Source: Thalassotalea profundi (GTDB lineage Bacteria > Pseudomonadota > Gammaproteobacteria > Enterobacterales > Alteromonadaceae). Taken from it: 64,000 nucleotides of DNA. Shown here piece by piece: positions 19,174 to 28,484 of this stretch. The notes under the pieces were generated by a model that was not told where the DNA came from, searched no databases, and saw only the letters and a program-made list of their open reading frames with translations. The stretch is taken from assembly GCF_014653195.1 (NCBI RefSeq), contig NZ_BNAH01000008.1, positions 62,001-126,000 on the forward strand, given 5' to 3'. Position numbers and translations under genes: made by a program. Positions within the stretch are counted from its first letter, which is position 1. Every line of letters begins with the position of its first letter.

Positions 19174-20625
19174 TTAAGTTACGATCGTCAGGGGTGTATT
19201 GGTTTTCCAGTGACCGCGAGTAAAATCAGGAATGTCTTTACTATTACTTCTATCGCTCACTGAATCAGCACTTAAGGGGGTAATAACTGACCAAGAAGCT
19301 GCGTCATAAACGTCTTGATCTAACGCTTCACCATTTCGTAAACAATACACCATTCGCCAAAGCATTAAAAAGTCCATACCTCCGTGCCCTCCATTACGTT
19401 GTGCTTCTTGGCCCATTTGTATCCATAAAGGGTGATCAAAATTTTGTTGCCAATGTGCCATGTTGTAATCCCAATGATGAAAGTTGTGTAGAGACGGCTC
19501 CCTGCCTTTTTTACCCTTTGTCACCCATTTTTGATGTGCGACAGAAAATTGTTGTTGATAAACATTACTGATTGCTTCGGGTATTTTCTCAAGGGCTATT
19601 CTATTAGGAAAACCCGAAAAAGCGCCATTGGTTCCTTGGATATAATTATGACGAGAATAGGGGCGTGGCGTTGTTGTATCGTGTTGCACCATGATACTTC
19701 TGCCATTGACGGTTTTTATCATGGTGGTATTCATGTCACCTGCAATAAAATTTAATTGGTTGCGCTCGTGATCTACGGGAAATTCTCGCTGTGCGTAGGC
19801 TTTTCGGCCTAATGCTGGTGAACTCGTTGAAGTGAGGTAGTCGAAACGATCGCCTCGGTTAATATTCATATATTGAGAAACAGGACCTAAACCATGGGTT
19901 GGGTATAAATTTCCGTTAACCTTGGTGTGCCAGTGAGTGCGCCATGAGCCTGTTTTTTCGTGTATTTCTTTCATTTGCCAACGCAATTCATGAATATAGG
20001 CTGCCTCACCATGTAGTAACTGACCAAATAACCCTTGGCGTACCATGTTTAACACCATTAATTCATCACGGCCGTAACAAACATTCTCCATCATCATACA
20101 ATTTTTTTGTGTACGTTCAGCAGTGTTTACTAACTGCCAGCATTCATCAACTGTTGTTGCTGCTGGCACTTCAACAAAGGCATGTTTTCCACTTTCCATG
20201 GTATCTACTGCCATGGGCGTATGCCAACGCCAAGGTGTTGAAATGATAATAATATCGATGTCTTGACGTTCTAACATGTCTTTGTAAGCTAGCTCTCCTT
20301 TGCTATAGCGTGCAGGAGTAGGCAAGCCTTGTTTTTGTACATACGCCAAAGAGCGATCAATAACTTTTTCATTGGTATCGCATATGGCAGTAATAGAGAC
20401 ACCTTCAAGATGGCAAAAGTGTTTCACATGACCATAACCTCTTTCGCCAACTCCGATAAAGCCAACTCGAATAATATCCATTTTGGGTACAGTAAGACCT
20501 GCAACACTTTTTCCTTGGCTAGGTGAATACTTTATGTTGGAGGTGTTCGTACAACCTGATGCCATCCCTGCGGCAGTTAATGCAGCCATTGACTTTAAAA
20601 AATTTCGTCTATTGTCAGTACTCAT
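19174..20625 (-). CDS. GH109-family glycosidase (alpha-N-acetylgalactosaminidase type), Tat lipoprotein
   Basis: This 483-residue Gfo/Idh/MocA-fold protein begins with a twin-arginine signal (NRRNFLK) and a lipobox (MASGC, Cys25), so it is exported folded and lipidated. The NAD-binding Rossmann motif is GFIGVGERG (55-63). GH109 hallmarks follow: [15 protein letters not shown] and the [18 protein letters not shown] region, kept under 20 residues per motif. GH109 enzymes use bound NAD+ for a redox-elimination mechanism and remove terminal alpha-GalNAc, as from blood-group-A-type glycans. It is the first gene of an operon with a nucleotidyltransferase and a NahK-like kinase. The substrate is inferred from the family. 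Confidence 0.88.
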   Translation of the reverse strand: MSTDNRRNFLKSMAALTAAGMASGCTNTSNIKYSPSQGKSVAGLTVPKMDIIRVGFIGVGERGYGHVKHFCHLEGVSITAICDTNEKVIDRSLAYVQKQGLPTPARYSKGELAYKDMLERQDIDIIIISTPWRWHTPMAVDTMESGKHAFVEVPAATTVDECWQLVNTAERTQKNCMMMENVCYGRDELMVLNMVRQGLFGQLLHGEAAYIHELRWQMKEIHEKTGSWRTHWHTKVNGNLYPTHGLGPVSQYMNINRGDRFDYLTSTSSPALGRKAYAQREFPVDHERNQLNFIAGDMNTTMIKTVNGRSIMVQHDTTTPRPYSRHNYIQGTNGAFSGFPNRIALEKIPEAISNVYQQQFSVAHQKWVTKGKKGREPSLHNFHHWDYNMAHWQQNFDHPLWIQMGQEAQRNGGHGGMDFLMLWRMVYCLRNGEALDQDVYDAASWSVITPLSADSVSDRSNSKDIPDFTRGHWKTNTPLTIVT

Positions 20626-20756
20626 TATTGTCCCTTATTTTTATTATTGGCTTTTGTGCTAATTAGTTTAACTTGAATATAATTATAAGACTACATTAGC
20701 TTTAACTCGTAAAAGTGTTTAAGCTAAATACGATTTGAACAAGAACCATACTATTT

Positions 20757-21410
20757 ATGTTATCGATTAATCGCTATTTATTATTGGCATTCATATTCTT
20801 TGCTTTGCTCTTTACCTGTTCAACTTTGTTCCCTCCATACCCTTTAAGTTGGTTAGTAAAATTAATACCAATGTTTATTTTATTATTTATTGCAATTAAG
20901 CACTTAGATAATACATGGGGTAAATTATTTTTAGCGGGCATTGTTTTTTCTGGTATTGGGGATTTCTTTCTCGATTACGACAGAGTTAATTGGTTTATCT
21001 TCGGACTTGCGAGTTTTTTTATCGCTCATGTTTGCTATATCGCAAGTCTTAAGCCTGAGTTATCCAAATTAAAGTTTAAGAAAAATATGGTATTAGCAAG
21101 CGGGTACCTTATTGGTGGTGTGTTCACTTTTTGTTTATTTGCAAGCGAATTGCAAGAGCTATTCGTGCCTGTATTTGTTTATATGCTGGTTTTATTATTA
21201 ATGGCAATCTCAACTGTTTTATCTCTAAGGAGTAATTATTGGTTAATGCTTGGTGGTTTAAGCTTTGTTGTCTCAGATACCATGATAGGTTTAGATAAAT
21301 TTTATTCACCATTAAATTTTCATCATAGCGTTATTATGGTGACGTATTATTTTGCTCAACTTGCATTATTGTTAGGGGTTATTCAATCAGTTGATGTTGT
21401 TGAGCAATAA
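20757..21410 (+). CDS. YhhN/lysoplasmalogenase-family membrane protein
   Basis: This 217-residue protein is almost wholly hydrophobic, with about seven to eight membrane helices. It has YhhN-type motifs, notably GIVFSGIGDFFLDYD in the first third and GGLSFVVSDTMIGLDKF in the last third. Mammalian TMEM86 members hydrolyse the vinyl-ether bond of lysoplasmalogens; bacterial members are mostly untested. The gene is divergent from the GH109 operon. Its 3' end overlaps the convergent LysR gene by 32 bases, an arrangement that may limit simultaneous transcription. Confidence 0.85.
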   Translation: MLSINRYLLLAFIFFALLFTCSTLFPPYPLSWLVKLIPMFILLFIAIKHLDNTWGKLFLAGIVFSGIGDFFLDYDRVNWFIFGLASFFIAHVCYIASLKPELSKLKFKKNMVLASGYLIGGVFTFCLFASELQELFVPVFVYMLVLLLMAISTVLSLRSNYWLMLGGLSFVVSDTMIGLDKFYSPLNFHHSVIMVTYYFAQLALLLGVIQSVDVVEQ

Positions 21411-22218
21411 TTGTGAGTGAATTTACTATCGGAGATTCTTGCTCATACGCTAGCACAATTTCACGTGTTAATTTAAGGCCGTCAATGGCTTTAAATACTA
21501 TATCATTATGCTCTAGAACTTCAGGATGAACAGGTACTAAAGCACAACCTAATCCTGCTTTCACTAGACCTAAGGCATAATCAATGGTTTGTATTTTTGC
21601 CCTAATATCTAATTCAATACCTGAGAGTGCTAGCGTTTCATTTAATGCTTGCCAAGCTAAACAAGGGGAGCGATGTATTGCGGCAACTTGATGAAGATCT
21701 GAGATTGATATCTTGTCCAGTAGAGATAAAGGGTGGTTACTTGGTAAAGCTAATACATAATCTTCTTGCCATAAACTCAAATGCTTTTCGTCAGGTCTAA
21801 GCTCTTCTTTGAGTACAATTCTCGCATCGGCATCGTCTTGATGGGGAACAAGTGTTAACTCCATGGTCGGTTGAGAAGAGGTGAAATCTTTCAAGAGGGC
21901 ACTCATGCGTTTTACCCCTAAGCCACGAGTAACGCCTAGTAAAAAGGTAATTTTATCTTGTTTTTGAATAAAGCTTTGCTTAATGGCATCGGCTTGCCCA
22001 AGTAATTGCGAAGCAAGTGGGTACAGTCTCTTACCGTGTTCGGTCACTTTTACGCCACGGGTATGGCGGATAAATAAAGTTTGTTTTAACTCTTGCTCGA
22101 GTTGAATAATTGCCGCAGAAATAGAAGGTTGAGCAATAAAGCAGGCTTTAGCTGCACCACTAAAACTTTGCTGCTCTACTACAGCGACAAAATACTTTAA
22201 TGCACGCAGATCCATCAT
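21379..22218 (-). CDS. LysR-family regulator, probable activator of gcdH
   Basis: This 279-residue protein has an N-terminal LysR helix-turn-helix (ALKYFVAVVEQQSFSGAAKA, residues 5-24, then QPSISAAI) and a C-terminal periplasmic-binding-protein-like effector domain. It is divergent from gcdH with 152 bases between. A T-N11-A inverted repeat sits in that gap, the classical arrangement for a LysR regulator of the neighbouring operon. In pseudomonads the LysR protein beside gcdH (GcdR) responds to glutarate; the same role is inferred here. Two adjacent start codons (22218 and 22215) are possible. The 3' end overlaps yhhN. Confidence 0.85.
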   Translation of the reverse strand: MMDLRALKYFVAVVEQQSFSGAAKACFIAQPSISAAIIQLEQELKQTLFIRHTRGVKVTEHGKRLYPLASQLLGQADAIKQSFIQKQDKITFLLGVTRGLGVKRMSALLKDFTSSQPTMELTLVPHQDDADARIVLKEELRPDEKHLSLWQEDYVLALPSNHPLSLLDKISISDLHQVAAIHRSPCLAWQALNETLALSGIELDIRAKIQTIDYALGLVKAGLGCALVPVHPEVLEHNDIVFKAIDGLKLTREIVLAYEQESPIVNSLTIIAQQHQLIE

Positions 22219-22247
22219 TTTTTATAAATAATATAAGTGATATCTCA

Positions 22248-22266
22248 TTATAGGTTAAAACTATAA
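22248..22266. promoter_or_regulatory. Putative LysR operator (T-N11-A)
   Basis: TTATAG (22248-22253), a 7-base spacer, and CTATAA (22261-22266) form a perfect 6-bp inverted repeat containing T-N11-A. It lies 30 bases from the regulator start and about 105 bases from gcdH, as expected for the high-affinity autoregulatory site. Confidence 0.5.
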
Positions 22267-22370
22267 CAGGTAAAGAAAAATAATATTTTAACTTGGTCTG
22301 TGCTTTGTTTATTCTAATATCTATACAATAACTGTTTAATTTATTCGGTTTATTTAACTTACATTAGGAA

Positions 22371-23567
22371 ATGACTATGTCTGGTACTTCAACTACTCGT
22401 CCAAGCTTTAATTGGCAAGATCCTTTATTACTCGATTCTTTATTGTCAGAAGATGAGCGCATGATCCGTGATAGTGCTCATCAATATTGTCAAGATAAGC
22501 TAATGCCGCGTGTATTAGAGGCGAATAGAAATGAAGTATTTGACGTAGAAATAATGAAAGAGCTAGGCGCACTTGGCTTACTAGGATGTACTATAGAAGA
22601 AAAATACGGCTGTGCGGGTGTTAACTATGTCACCTATGGCTTAGTTGCACGTGAGATAGAACGTGTAGATAGTGGTTACCGCAGCGCCATGAGTGTGCAG
22701 TCATCTTTAGTTATGCATCCAATCTACGCTTACGGTAATGAAGAGCAAAAAATGAAGTACTTACCTAAGCTTGCCAGTGCTGAATATATCGGTTGTTTTG
22801 GCTTAACTGAGCCTAACTCAGGCTCAGATCCAGCGAGTTTATCAACTAAAGCGACCAAGGTTGATGGCGGTTATCGTATCACAGGCAATAAAATGTGGAT
22901 CACAAACTCTCCTATTGCCGATATTTTTATTATTTGGGCTAAATTAGACGGCGTTATCAAAGGCTTTATTTTAGAGAAAGGCATGGAAGGTTTATCAGCG
23001 CCCAAAATTGAGGGTAAATTCTCCTTACGTGCTTCAATAACTGGTGAAGTGGTCATGGATAATGTGTTTGTTCCTGATGAAAATATGCTTCCGAATGTTA
23101 AAGGTTTATCAGGACCATTTGGTTGTTTAAATAAAGCACGTTACGGTATTGCATGGGGCGCACTTGGCGCAGCTGAATTTTGCTGGCATGGGGCGCGTCA
23201 ATACACCTTAGATAGAGAACAGTTTGGTAAACCATTAGCGGCGACTCAACTTATTCAAAAGAAACTTGCTGATATGCAAACTGATATAACTACGGGGTTA
23301 TTTGCCTGCTTACAAGTTGGTCGTTTAATGGATGCGGGAACTTTAGCCCCTGAAGCGATTTCGTTAGTTAAACGTAATTCATGTGGTAAAGCCTTGGAGA
23401 TTGCTCGAACTGCTCGTGATATGCATGGCGGTAATGGTATTAGTGATGAGTTTCATATTATTCGCCATATGATGAACTTAGAAGCCGTTAATACTTATGA
23501 AGGTACACATGATGTTCATGCGCTTATCTTAGGACGAGCACAAACGGGCATTCAGGCTTTCTTTTAA
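22371..23567 (+). CDS. gcdH: Glutaryl-CoA dehydrogenase
   Basis: This 398-residue acyl-CoA dehydrogenase oxidises and decarboxylates glutaryl-CoA to crotonyl-CoA. The catalytic base is Glu377 ([10 protein letters not shown]). The Arg104-Ser105 pair in [10 protein letters not shown] matches the residues that bind the glutaryl carboxylate in characterised GCDH. FAD-binding segments ([15 protein letters not shown]) are present. The ATG at 22371 is preceded by TAGGA; a second ATG at 22377 is possible. It heads an operon with an E1 fusion and an acyltransferase, and is divergent from a LysR regulator. It serves lysine, tryptophan or glutarate breakdown. Confidence 0.93.
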   Translation: MTMSGTSTTRPSFNWQDPLLLDSLLSEDERMIRDSAHQYCQDKLMPRVLEANRNEVFDVEIMKELGALGLLGCTIEEKYGCAGVNYVTYGLVAREIERVDSGYRSAMSVQSSLVMHPIYAYGNEEQKMKYLPKLASAEYIGCFGLTEPNSGSDPASLSTKATKVDGGYRITGNKMWITNSPIADIFIIWAKLDGVIKGFILEKGMEGLSAPKIEGKFSLRASITGEVVMDNVFVPDENMLPNVKGLSGPFGCLNKARYGIAWGALGAAEFCWHGARQYTLDREQFGKPLAATQLIQKKLADMQTDITTGLFACLQVGRLMDAGTLAPEAISLVKRNSCGKALEIARTARDMHGGNGISDEFHIIRHMMNLEAVNTYEGTHDVHALILGRAQTGIQAFF

Positions 23568-23652
23568 TTCTTACTTAAGTATCAACCTCAATTTAACCAT
23601 TAACCTGAGAGCAAGTTAATGGTTAATTATAAGCTCAGTAATTGGAGTGGTA

Positions 23653-25908
23653 ATGTCAGATCGTAATCAATTATTAAAAGATGCTTTTGTAAGTAAAGTG
23701 TTATCGGGTAACTTACCGTCGTTGAGCCAACACCAAGCACCAGAAAATGCCGGTTTAAGTCATGCTGATGTTGTCGACTTATTTGAAACACAAGTGTTGA
23801 GCCGACACTTAGATTTGCATTCCAGAGTAATGCAAAAAAAAGGACAGAGCTTTTATACTATAGGTAGCTCAGGGCATGAAGGTAACGCTGCTTGTGCGAA
23901 AGCGTTTCGTTTAGATGATATGGCATTTTTGCATTATCGAAGTGGTGCGTTTGTTATTCAGCGGAGTAAAAAGGTGCCGGGACAAACACCTATTTACGAT
24001 ATGTTGTTATCATTCGCAGCTTCTAAAGACGATCCAATATCAGGTGGTCGACATAAGGTACTCGGCAGTAAAACTTTATTTATCCCACCGCAAACGAGCA
24101 CTATTGCCTCACATTTGCCAAAAGCGATGGGAACTGCCTTTAGTATTGATTTAGCAAAGCGCTTGGCCTTTGAAAGTGAATTACCAAAAGACGGCATTGT
24201 CGTATGTAGTTTTGGTGATGCCTCTCAAAATCATTCAACAGCCCAAGGGGCAATAAATAGTGCAGCTTGGGCTAGTTTTCAGTCACTGCCAATGCCTATC
24301 GTATTTATATGTGAAGATAATGGTATTGGTATTTCAACATCTACTCCAACTGGTTGGGTGGAAGCCAATTATAAAAATAGGGCTGGGCTTGTTTACCTAA
24401 CCTGCGATGGTTTAAACCTTATAGATACTTACCAAACTTCACTTAAAGCCGCAAAAATAGCAAGAGAAAAGCGATGTCCTGTGTTTTTACATATTAAACT
24501 AGTGCGCTTGTTAGGTCATGCGGGGTCAGATGCTGAATTTGTATATCGTAAACCATCAGAAATAGAAGCTATAGAGCATCAAGACCCATTATTACATAGT
24601 GCTGCACTCTTATTAGAAAATCATATTCTAGATAAGGAGCAAATTGTTAAAATTTACCAACAAGCAGCGACTCGTATTGAAAATATTGCTGAGCGTGTCA
24701 TTACTAAACCAAGGTTGACTAGTGCTGAGGATGTAATGGCAAGTCTATTACCAGCAAGTGTTGAAAGTGGTATAACTAAACATACCAATAACTTGAGTAC
24801 TGAAGAGCGCTCTCGTTTTTTTGCGCATGAAAAGCATAATTTAAGTAAGAAACAACACCTAGCTAAACTTATTAATTGGACATTAATGGATTTAATGGCG
24901 AAGCATAATGATATTGTGATGCTAGGTGAAGATATAGCTCGAAAAGGTGGTGTATATAATGTTACAGCAAAGCTTCATGAGCGCTTTGGACAAAATCGCG
25001 TACTTAATACACTACTTGATGAACAATCTATTTTAGGTGGAGCAATTGGTTTAGCGCATAATGGCTTTTTACCGATTCCGGAAATTCAATTTCTTGCATA
25101 TGTGCACAATGCAGAAGATCAAATTCGTGGTGAGGCGGCTACGTTGTCATTTTTCTCTAATCGACAATATACCAATCCGATGGTCATCAGAATTGCTGGT
25201 CTAGCCTACCAAAAAGGTTTTGGAGGTCATTTTCATAATGACAACTCTTTTGCTGTATTTAGAGATATTCCTGGTGTTGTACTTGCGTGTCCATCAAACG
25301 GTAAAGATGCCGTTGAAATGTTGCGCTCATCAGTGAGGTTAGCCAAAGAAGAGCAAAAAGTTGTGGTGTTTTTAGAACCTATTGCATTGTATATGACGAA
25401 AGACCTACATCAAGAGGGCGATGGTCTATGGACATATATTTACCCCGAACCTAAACCAGAAATAGAGCAAGCGGTAAATTTACAAATAACTACGTATGGT
25501 ACAGGCAAGGATGTATGTATTTTAACTTATGGTAATGGCTATTTTTTATCACGACAAGCCGAAAAAATATTGGCTGACAACAGCATTCGTTGTCGAGTGG
25601 TTGATTTACGCTGGTTGGCCCCATTAGATGAAAAAGGTATTTTAGCGCAAGTCGCTCTATGTGATCAGGTACTTATTGTTGATGAATGTCGACAAACAGG
25701 GTCAATTAGTGAGGCGTTAATGGCGTTATTAGTTGAAGCGCAATTAGCTAGTAAACCGATTGAACGTATTTGTGCGCAAGACAGCTTTATTCCCTTAGGC
25801 AGTGCGGCTTATGAAGTATTGCCCTCATGCCAAGAAATAGTCGATAAAGTGACAACTATGGTGAAAAACACAGCTAAAAGTAGTGAACGCAATAAGGATC
25901 GCAAATGA
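23653..25908 (+). CDS. Fused E1 alpha-beta subunits of a 2-oxoacid dehydrogenase
   Basis: This 751-residue thiamine-diphosphate enzyme joins both E1 chains. The alpha half (about residues 30-360) has the ThDP motif running from GDASQNHSTAQ to CEDNGIG. The beta half (about 390-740) has LGEDIARKGGVY, LLDEQSILGGAIG and EIQFLAY. The C-terminal transketolase-like domain holds LTYGNGYF and RWLAPLDE. The ATG at 23653 is chosen over GTG at 23647 because GGAG precedes it. No E2 or E3 gene is adjacent, so it must borrow partners. Its place after gcdH suggests an acyl-CoA-forming step such as 2-oxoadipate to glutaryl-CoA; branched-chain 2-oxoacids are the alternative. Confidence 0.82.
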   Translation: MSDRNQLLKDAFVSKVLSGNLPSLSQHQAPENAGLSHADVVDLFETQVLSRHLDLHSRVMQKKGQSFYTIGSSGHEGNAACAKAFRLDDMAFLHYRSGAFVIQRSKKVPGQTPIYDMLLSFAASKDDPISGGRHKVLGSKTLFIPPQTSTIASHLPKAMGTAFSIDLAKRLAFESELPKDGIVVCSFGDASQNHSTAQGAINSAAWASFQSLPMPIVFICEDNGIGISTSTPTGWVEANYKNRAGLVYLTCDGLNLIDTYQTSLKAAKIAREKRCPVFLHIKLVRLLGHAGSDAEFVYRKPSEIEAIEHQDPLLHSAALLLENHILDKEQIVKIYQQAATRIENIAERVITKPRLTSAEDVMASLLPASVESGITKHTNNLSTEERSRFFAHEKHNLSKKQHLAKLINWTLMDLMAKHNDIVMLGEDIARKGGVYNVTAKLHERFGQNRVLNTLLDEQSILGGAIGLAHNGFLPIPEIQFLAYVHNAEDQIRGEAATLSFFSNRQYTNPMVIRIAGLAYQKGFGGHFHNDNSFAVFRDIPGVVLACPSNGKDAVEMLRSSVRLAKEEQKVVVFLEPIALYMTKDLHQEGDGLWTYIYPEPKPEIEQAVNLQITTYGTGKDVCILTYGNGYFLSRQAEKILADNSIRCRVVDLRWLAPLDEKGILAQVALCDQVLIVDECRQTGSISEALMALLVEAQLASKPIERICAQDSFIPLGSAAYEVLPSCQEIVDKVTTMVKNTAKSSERNKDRK

Positions 25909-26945
25909 ATAAAAAACTAACGGCTGTTGTTATTTGCCCCGGCCGCGGCACTTATAACAAAGATGAGTTAGGCTATTTATCGCGATTTCATCGTGATAAA
26001 ACTGAAATTATTTCGATAATAGATGATTATCGGAAATTACAAAACCAACCGCCAATTAGCGAATTAGATTCAGAGCTTAATTATCAAATGCGTAAACATA
26101 CCACAGGCGAGAATGCATCTGCGGTAATTTATGGCTGTGCTTTAGCTGATTTTTATTCAATAGATCGCGATAAATATGACATTGTTGCCGTTACTGGTAA
26201 CTCAATGGGATGGTATATCGCCCTTGCAGTTGCGGGGGCCTTAAATCCTGAAAACTCAATCGAGTTAATTAACACTATGGGATCGATGATGAGTAACGGC
26301 GTTATTGGTGGTCAATTAATTTATCCTATAGTCGATGAAAACTGGGTTATTAATAAAAAAATACAGCAAGAAGTATTGGCGCACGTCGAGCAAGTAAATC
26401 AAGAAAGTGGTAATGAGGTCTATTTATCAATAACTTTAGGTGGTTATTTAGTGTTTGGTGGAAATAAACCGGGATTAAAAGCGTTAGAGCAAAGTTTGCC
26501 ATTAGTACAAGATCGTTATCCAATGAACTTATTTAATCATGCGGCTTTCCATACACCTTTAATGAATGAGATCTCAATAAAAGCTAAAAAATTACTAAGT
26601 AATGATAAATTTGTAGCTCCTAAACTGCCATTAATCGATGGTTTGGGTAATATTTGGCAGCCTTATTCAACTGATGTTGAACAACTCTATCACTATACTT
26701 TAGGGACTCAAGTTACAGAGCCTTATAATTTTAGTAAAGCAATAGAGGTAGCGATTAAAGAATTTGCGCCAGATAAACTTATTATACTAGGACCAGGATC
26801 AACATTAGGTGGTTCGGTCGCACAAAACTTAATTAAACATCACTGGTTAGGTATGCAGAATAAATCAGATTTCATCAGCCAACAAAAAGAAGACCCATTT
26901 ATATTATCAATGGGGCTAGAGGAACAAAGAAAAATAGTGGTTTAG
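25905..26945 (+). CDS. FabD-like acyltransferase lacking the malonyl-binding arginine
   Basis: This 346-residue protein has the acyltransferase fold of FabD. The nucleophile elbow is GNSMG (98-102, Ser100), with Asn where GHSxG usually has His. The partner His216 lies in AFHTPLM. Where FabD has the R-G-x-x-M-Q motif whose Arg binds the malonyl carboxylate, this protein reads TMGSMM (124-129), with Met125 at the Arg position. It is therefore unlikely to be a malonyl transferase. Its start overlaps the E1 stop (ATGA), implying translational coupling. The substrate acyl group may come from the E1/GcdH step. Assignment to the fold is good; the reaction is unknown. Confidence 0.72.
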   Translation: MNKKLTAVVICPGRGTYNKDELGYLSRFHRDKTEIISIIDDYRKLQNQPPISELDSELNYQMRKHTTGENASAVIYGCALADFYSIDRDKYDIVAVTGNSMGWYIALAVAGALNPENSIELINTMGSMMSNGVIGGQLIYPIVDENWVINKKIQQEVLAHVEQVNQESGNEVYLSITLGGYLVFGGNKPGLKALEQSLPLVQDRYPMNLFNHAAFHTPLMNEISIKAKKLLSNDKFVAPKLPLIDGLGNIWQPYSTDVEQLYHYTLGTQVTEPYNFSKAIEVAIKEFAPDKLIILGPGSTLGGSVAQNLIKHHWLGMQNKSDFISQQKEDPFILSMGLEEQRKIVV

Positions 26946-27090
26946 TGGAGAGTCAATAGAGAGTTTTTTTAGATACCATCATGTTAGACTAAAAATAACG
27001 ATATTTAGTCACTTTATTATCTATAATTCTGTTTAGTTATTATAAAAACGTTATACTCCATGTAACTTCTTGTGACACATAGATAAACAC

Positions 27091-27510
27091 ATGAATACCA
27101 AAATATATAAACAAGTACTTGCTTTAACGGACGAATTATTAGCAGCGGCTCAAGAAGAAAACCAAACAGCGTTTGATTCTTATTATTCAGAATTAACTCA
27201 ATTATGTGAAGATAATGAAAATACCGATAAAGACCATCCGGTACAGTGGGAAACGCTAGCTGATTTTACTGATGATTTAGCATTAGCAGTTACCATTTAT
27301 CAAAAAGCCTTAGCAAAAGCTGAAGCGATCAATGATAAAGATTTTCGTTCTTCTATTGGGTTTTCAATTGCGGCGTTAAAAGTTGATTTAGGGGATAAAG
27401 CAGGGGCGATTGAGTATTTAGAACATGCTAAAATTAGCAGTAATAAAATTATAGATAAAGAGCTCAAAGCTGAAATTCATGATTTGTTGGAAAAATTAAA
27501 AGCGGTTTAG
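27091..27510 (+). CDS. TPR-like small protein
   Basis: This 139-residue acidic, all-helical protein has at least two tetratricopeptide-like helix pairs in its second half (LALAVTIYQKALAKAEAIND and AGAIEYLEHAK). There is no signal peptide or membrane segment. I do not recognise a specific family. TPR folds mediate protein-protein contact. It lies alone, 145 bases after the acyltransferase and convergent with a solute-binding protein gene. Confidence 0.6.
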   Translation: MNTKIYKQVLALTDELLAAAQEENQTAFDSYYSELTQLCEDNENTDKDHPVQWETLADFTDDLALAVTIYQKALAKAEAINDKDFRSSIGFSIAALKVDLGDKAGAIEYLEHAKISSNKIIDKELKAEIHDLLEKLKAV

Positions 27511-27526
27511 AGTTAACTTTTTACTT

Positions 27527-28279
27527 TTATAATCCCCATTTATCTATAATTTTTTGGTAAGTGCCATCGTCTTTAATCTTATGTAATGCATCAGATAACT
27601 CTGAAACGACTTTATCTGATGTCGTCAATCCCGTTGCTATAAACAAATCTCCGGGAAAGTCATATAATTCTACGATTGGTTTAATTTCTTCTTTATCAAA
27701 TCCAATACTTTTCATTTCTCTATCTATGGCAACAAAATTAGTTAAAATAAAGTCAATATGACGTCCGAATAACATCCCCCACATATGTTTATAATTAACA
27801 GATAAGTGCAAGTTTTGCGGGGTAGAAAAACCAGCGTTTTTTAAATACTCCTCAGAGTGATACCCTCGTATCGTACCCACAACAAATGATTTTGCTTCTT
27901 CTAAACTATGAATATTGATATCTGTTCGGCTACGTAACCCAATTAAAAAAGCTTTGCTTTTATAAATATGGCCAATCCATTGAAAATATTTACTACGCTT
28001 AGTTGTTTTCATTAAAGAAAATATAAGAGTATTTTTTTGATTTAATGCTGCATCATAACTATGTGCGAAAGGCATTAAGTTTATAAAGCCGGTGTATCTT
28101 GTTTTAAGCAACATAGCTTCAATGACTTCAACCAAAGCTCCTGTAGGCTTATTGTTAGCATCTAAAAAATGAAATGGTGGTAAGTCTTCTGCCACAAAAA
28201 TGAGCTGATTGGCATTACTAGGGAATGTACTACTAAGTAATAGGAGTAAAATAAAAGGGTACTTCAATACTTTTTGCAT
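27527..28279 (-). CDS. Periplasmic solute-binding protein family 3 (orphan)
   Basis: This 250-residue protein has a Sec signal peptide (residues 1 to about 23, cleavage after SNA). The SBP_bac_3 fold follows, opening with LIFVAEDLPPFHFLD and holding the PTGALVEVIEAML segment. Amino-acid ABC transporter binding proteins share this fold, but no permease or ATPase gene is adjacent. Orphan members are common in Colwellia and Shewanella relatives and are often of unknown role. It is convergent with the TPR-like gene, with a 16-base gap. Confidence 0.8.
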   Translation of the reverse strand: MQKVLKYPFILLLLLSSTFPSNANQLIFVAEDLPPFHFLDANNKPTGALVEVIEAMLLKTRYTGFINLMPFAHSYDAALNQKNTLIFSLMKTTKRSKYFQWIGHIYKSKAFLIGLRSRTDINIHSLEEAKSFVVGTIRGYHSEEYLKNAGFSTPQNLHLSVNYKHMWGMLFGRHIDFILTNFVAIDREMKSIGFDKEEIKPIVELYDFPGDLFIATGLTTSDKVVSELSDALHKIKDDGTYQKIIDKWGL

Positions 28280-28434
28280 ATTAACGCTATTGCCAATTTT
28301 TGATTTTGAAAGGCTATAATTTTATGTTTTTTTGTCTATTACAAGAGTATAGCTGTTTTATTGGATTGTTGAAATTATAATCATTTAAGGCTATTCGACA
28401 CTACGGGAATTCGATGTGAAACATAACCAATAAG

Positions 28435-28466
28435 CTGGCATCCAGTATTTAATGGTAGAATGCCAG
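28435..28466 (-). terminator. Stem-loop downstream of ispB
   Basis: CTGGCAT (28435-28441) pairs with ATGCCAG (28460-28466) in a perfect 7-bp stem with an 18-base loop, just beyond the ispB stop. It lacks a strong T-tract, so termination is only probable. Confidence 0.4.
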
Positions 28467-28484
28467 AAACTTAAAATAAGACGA

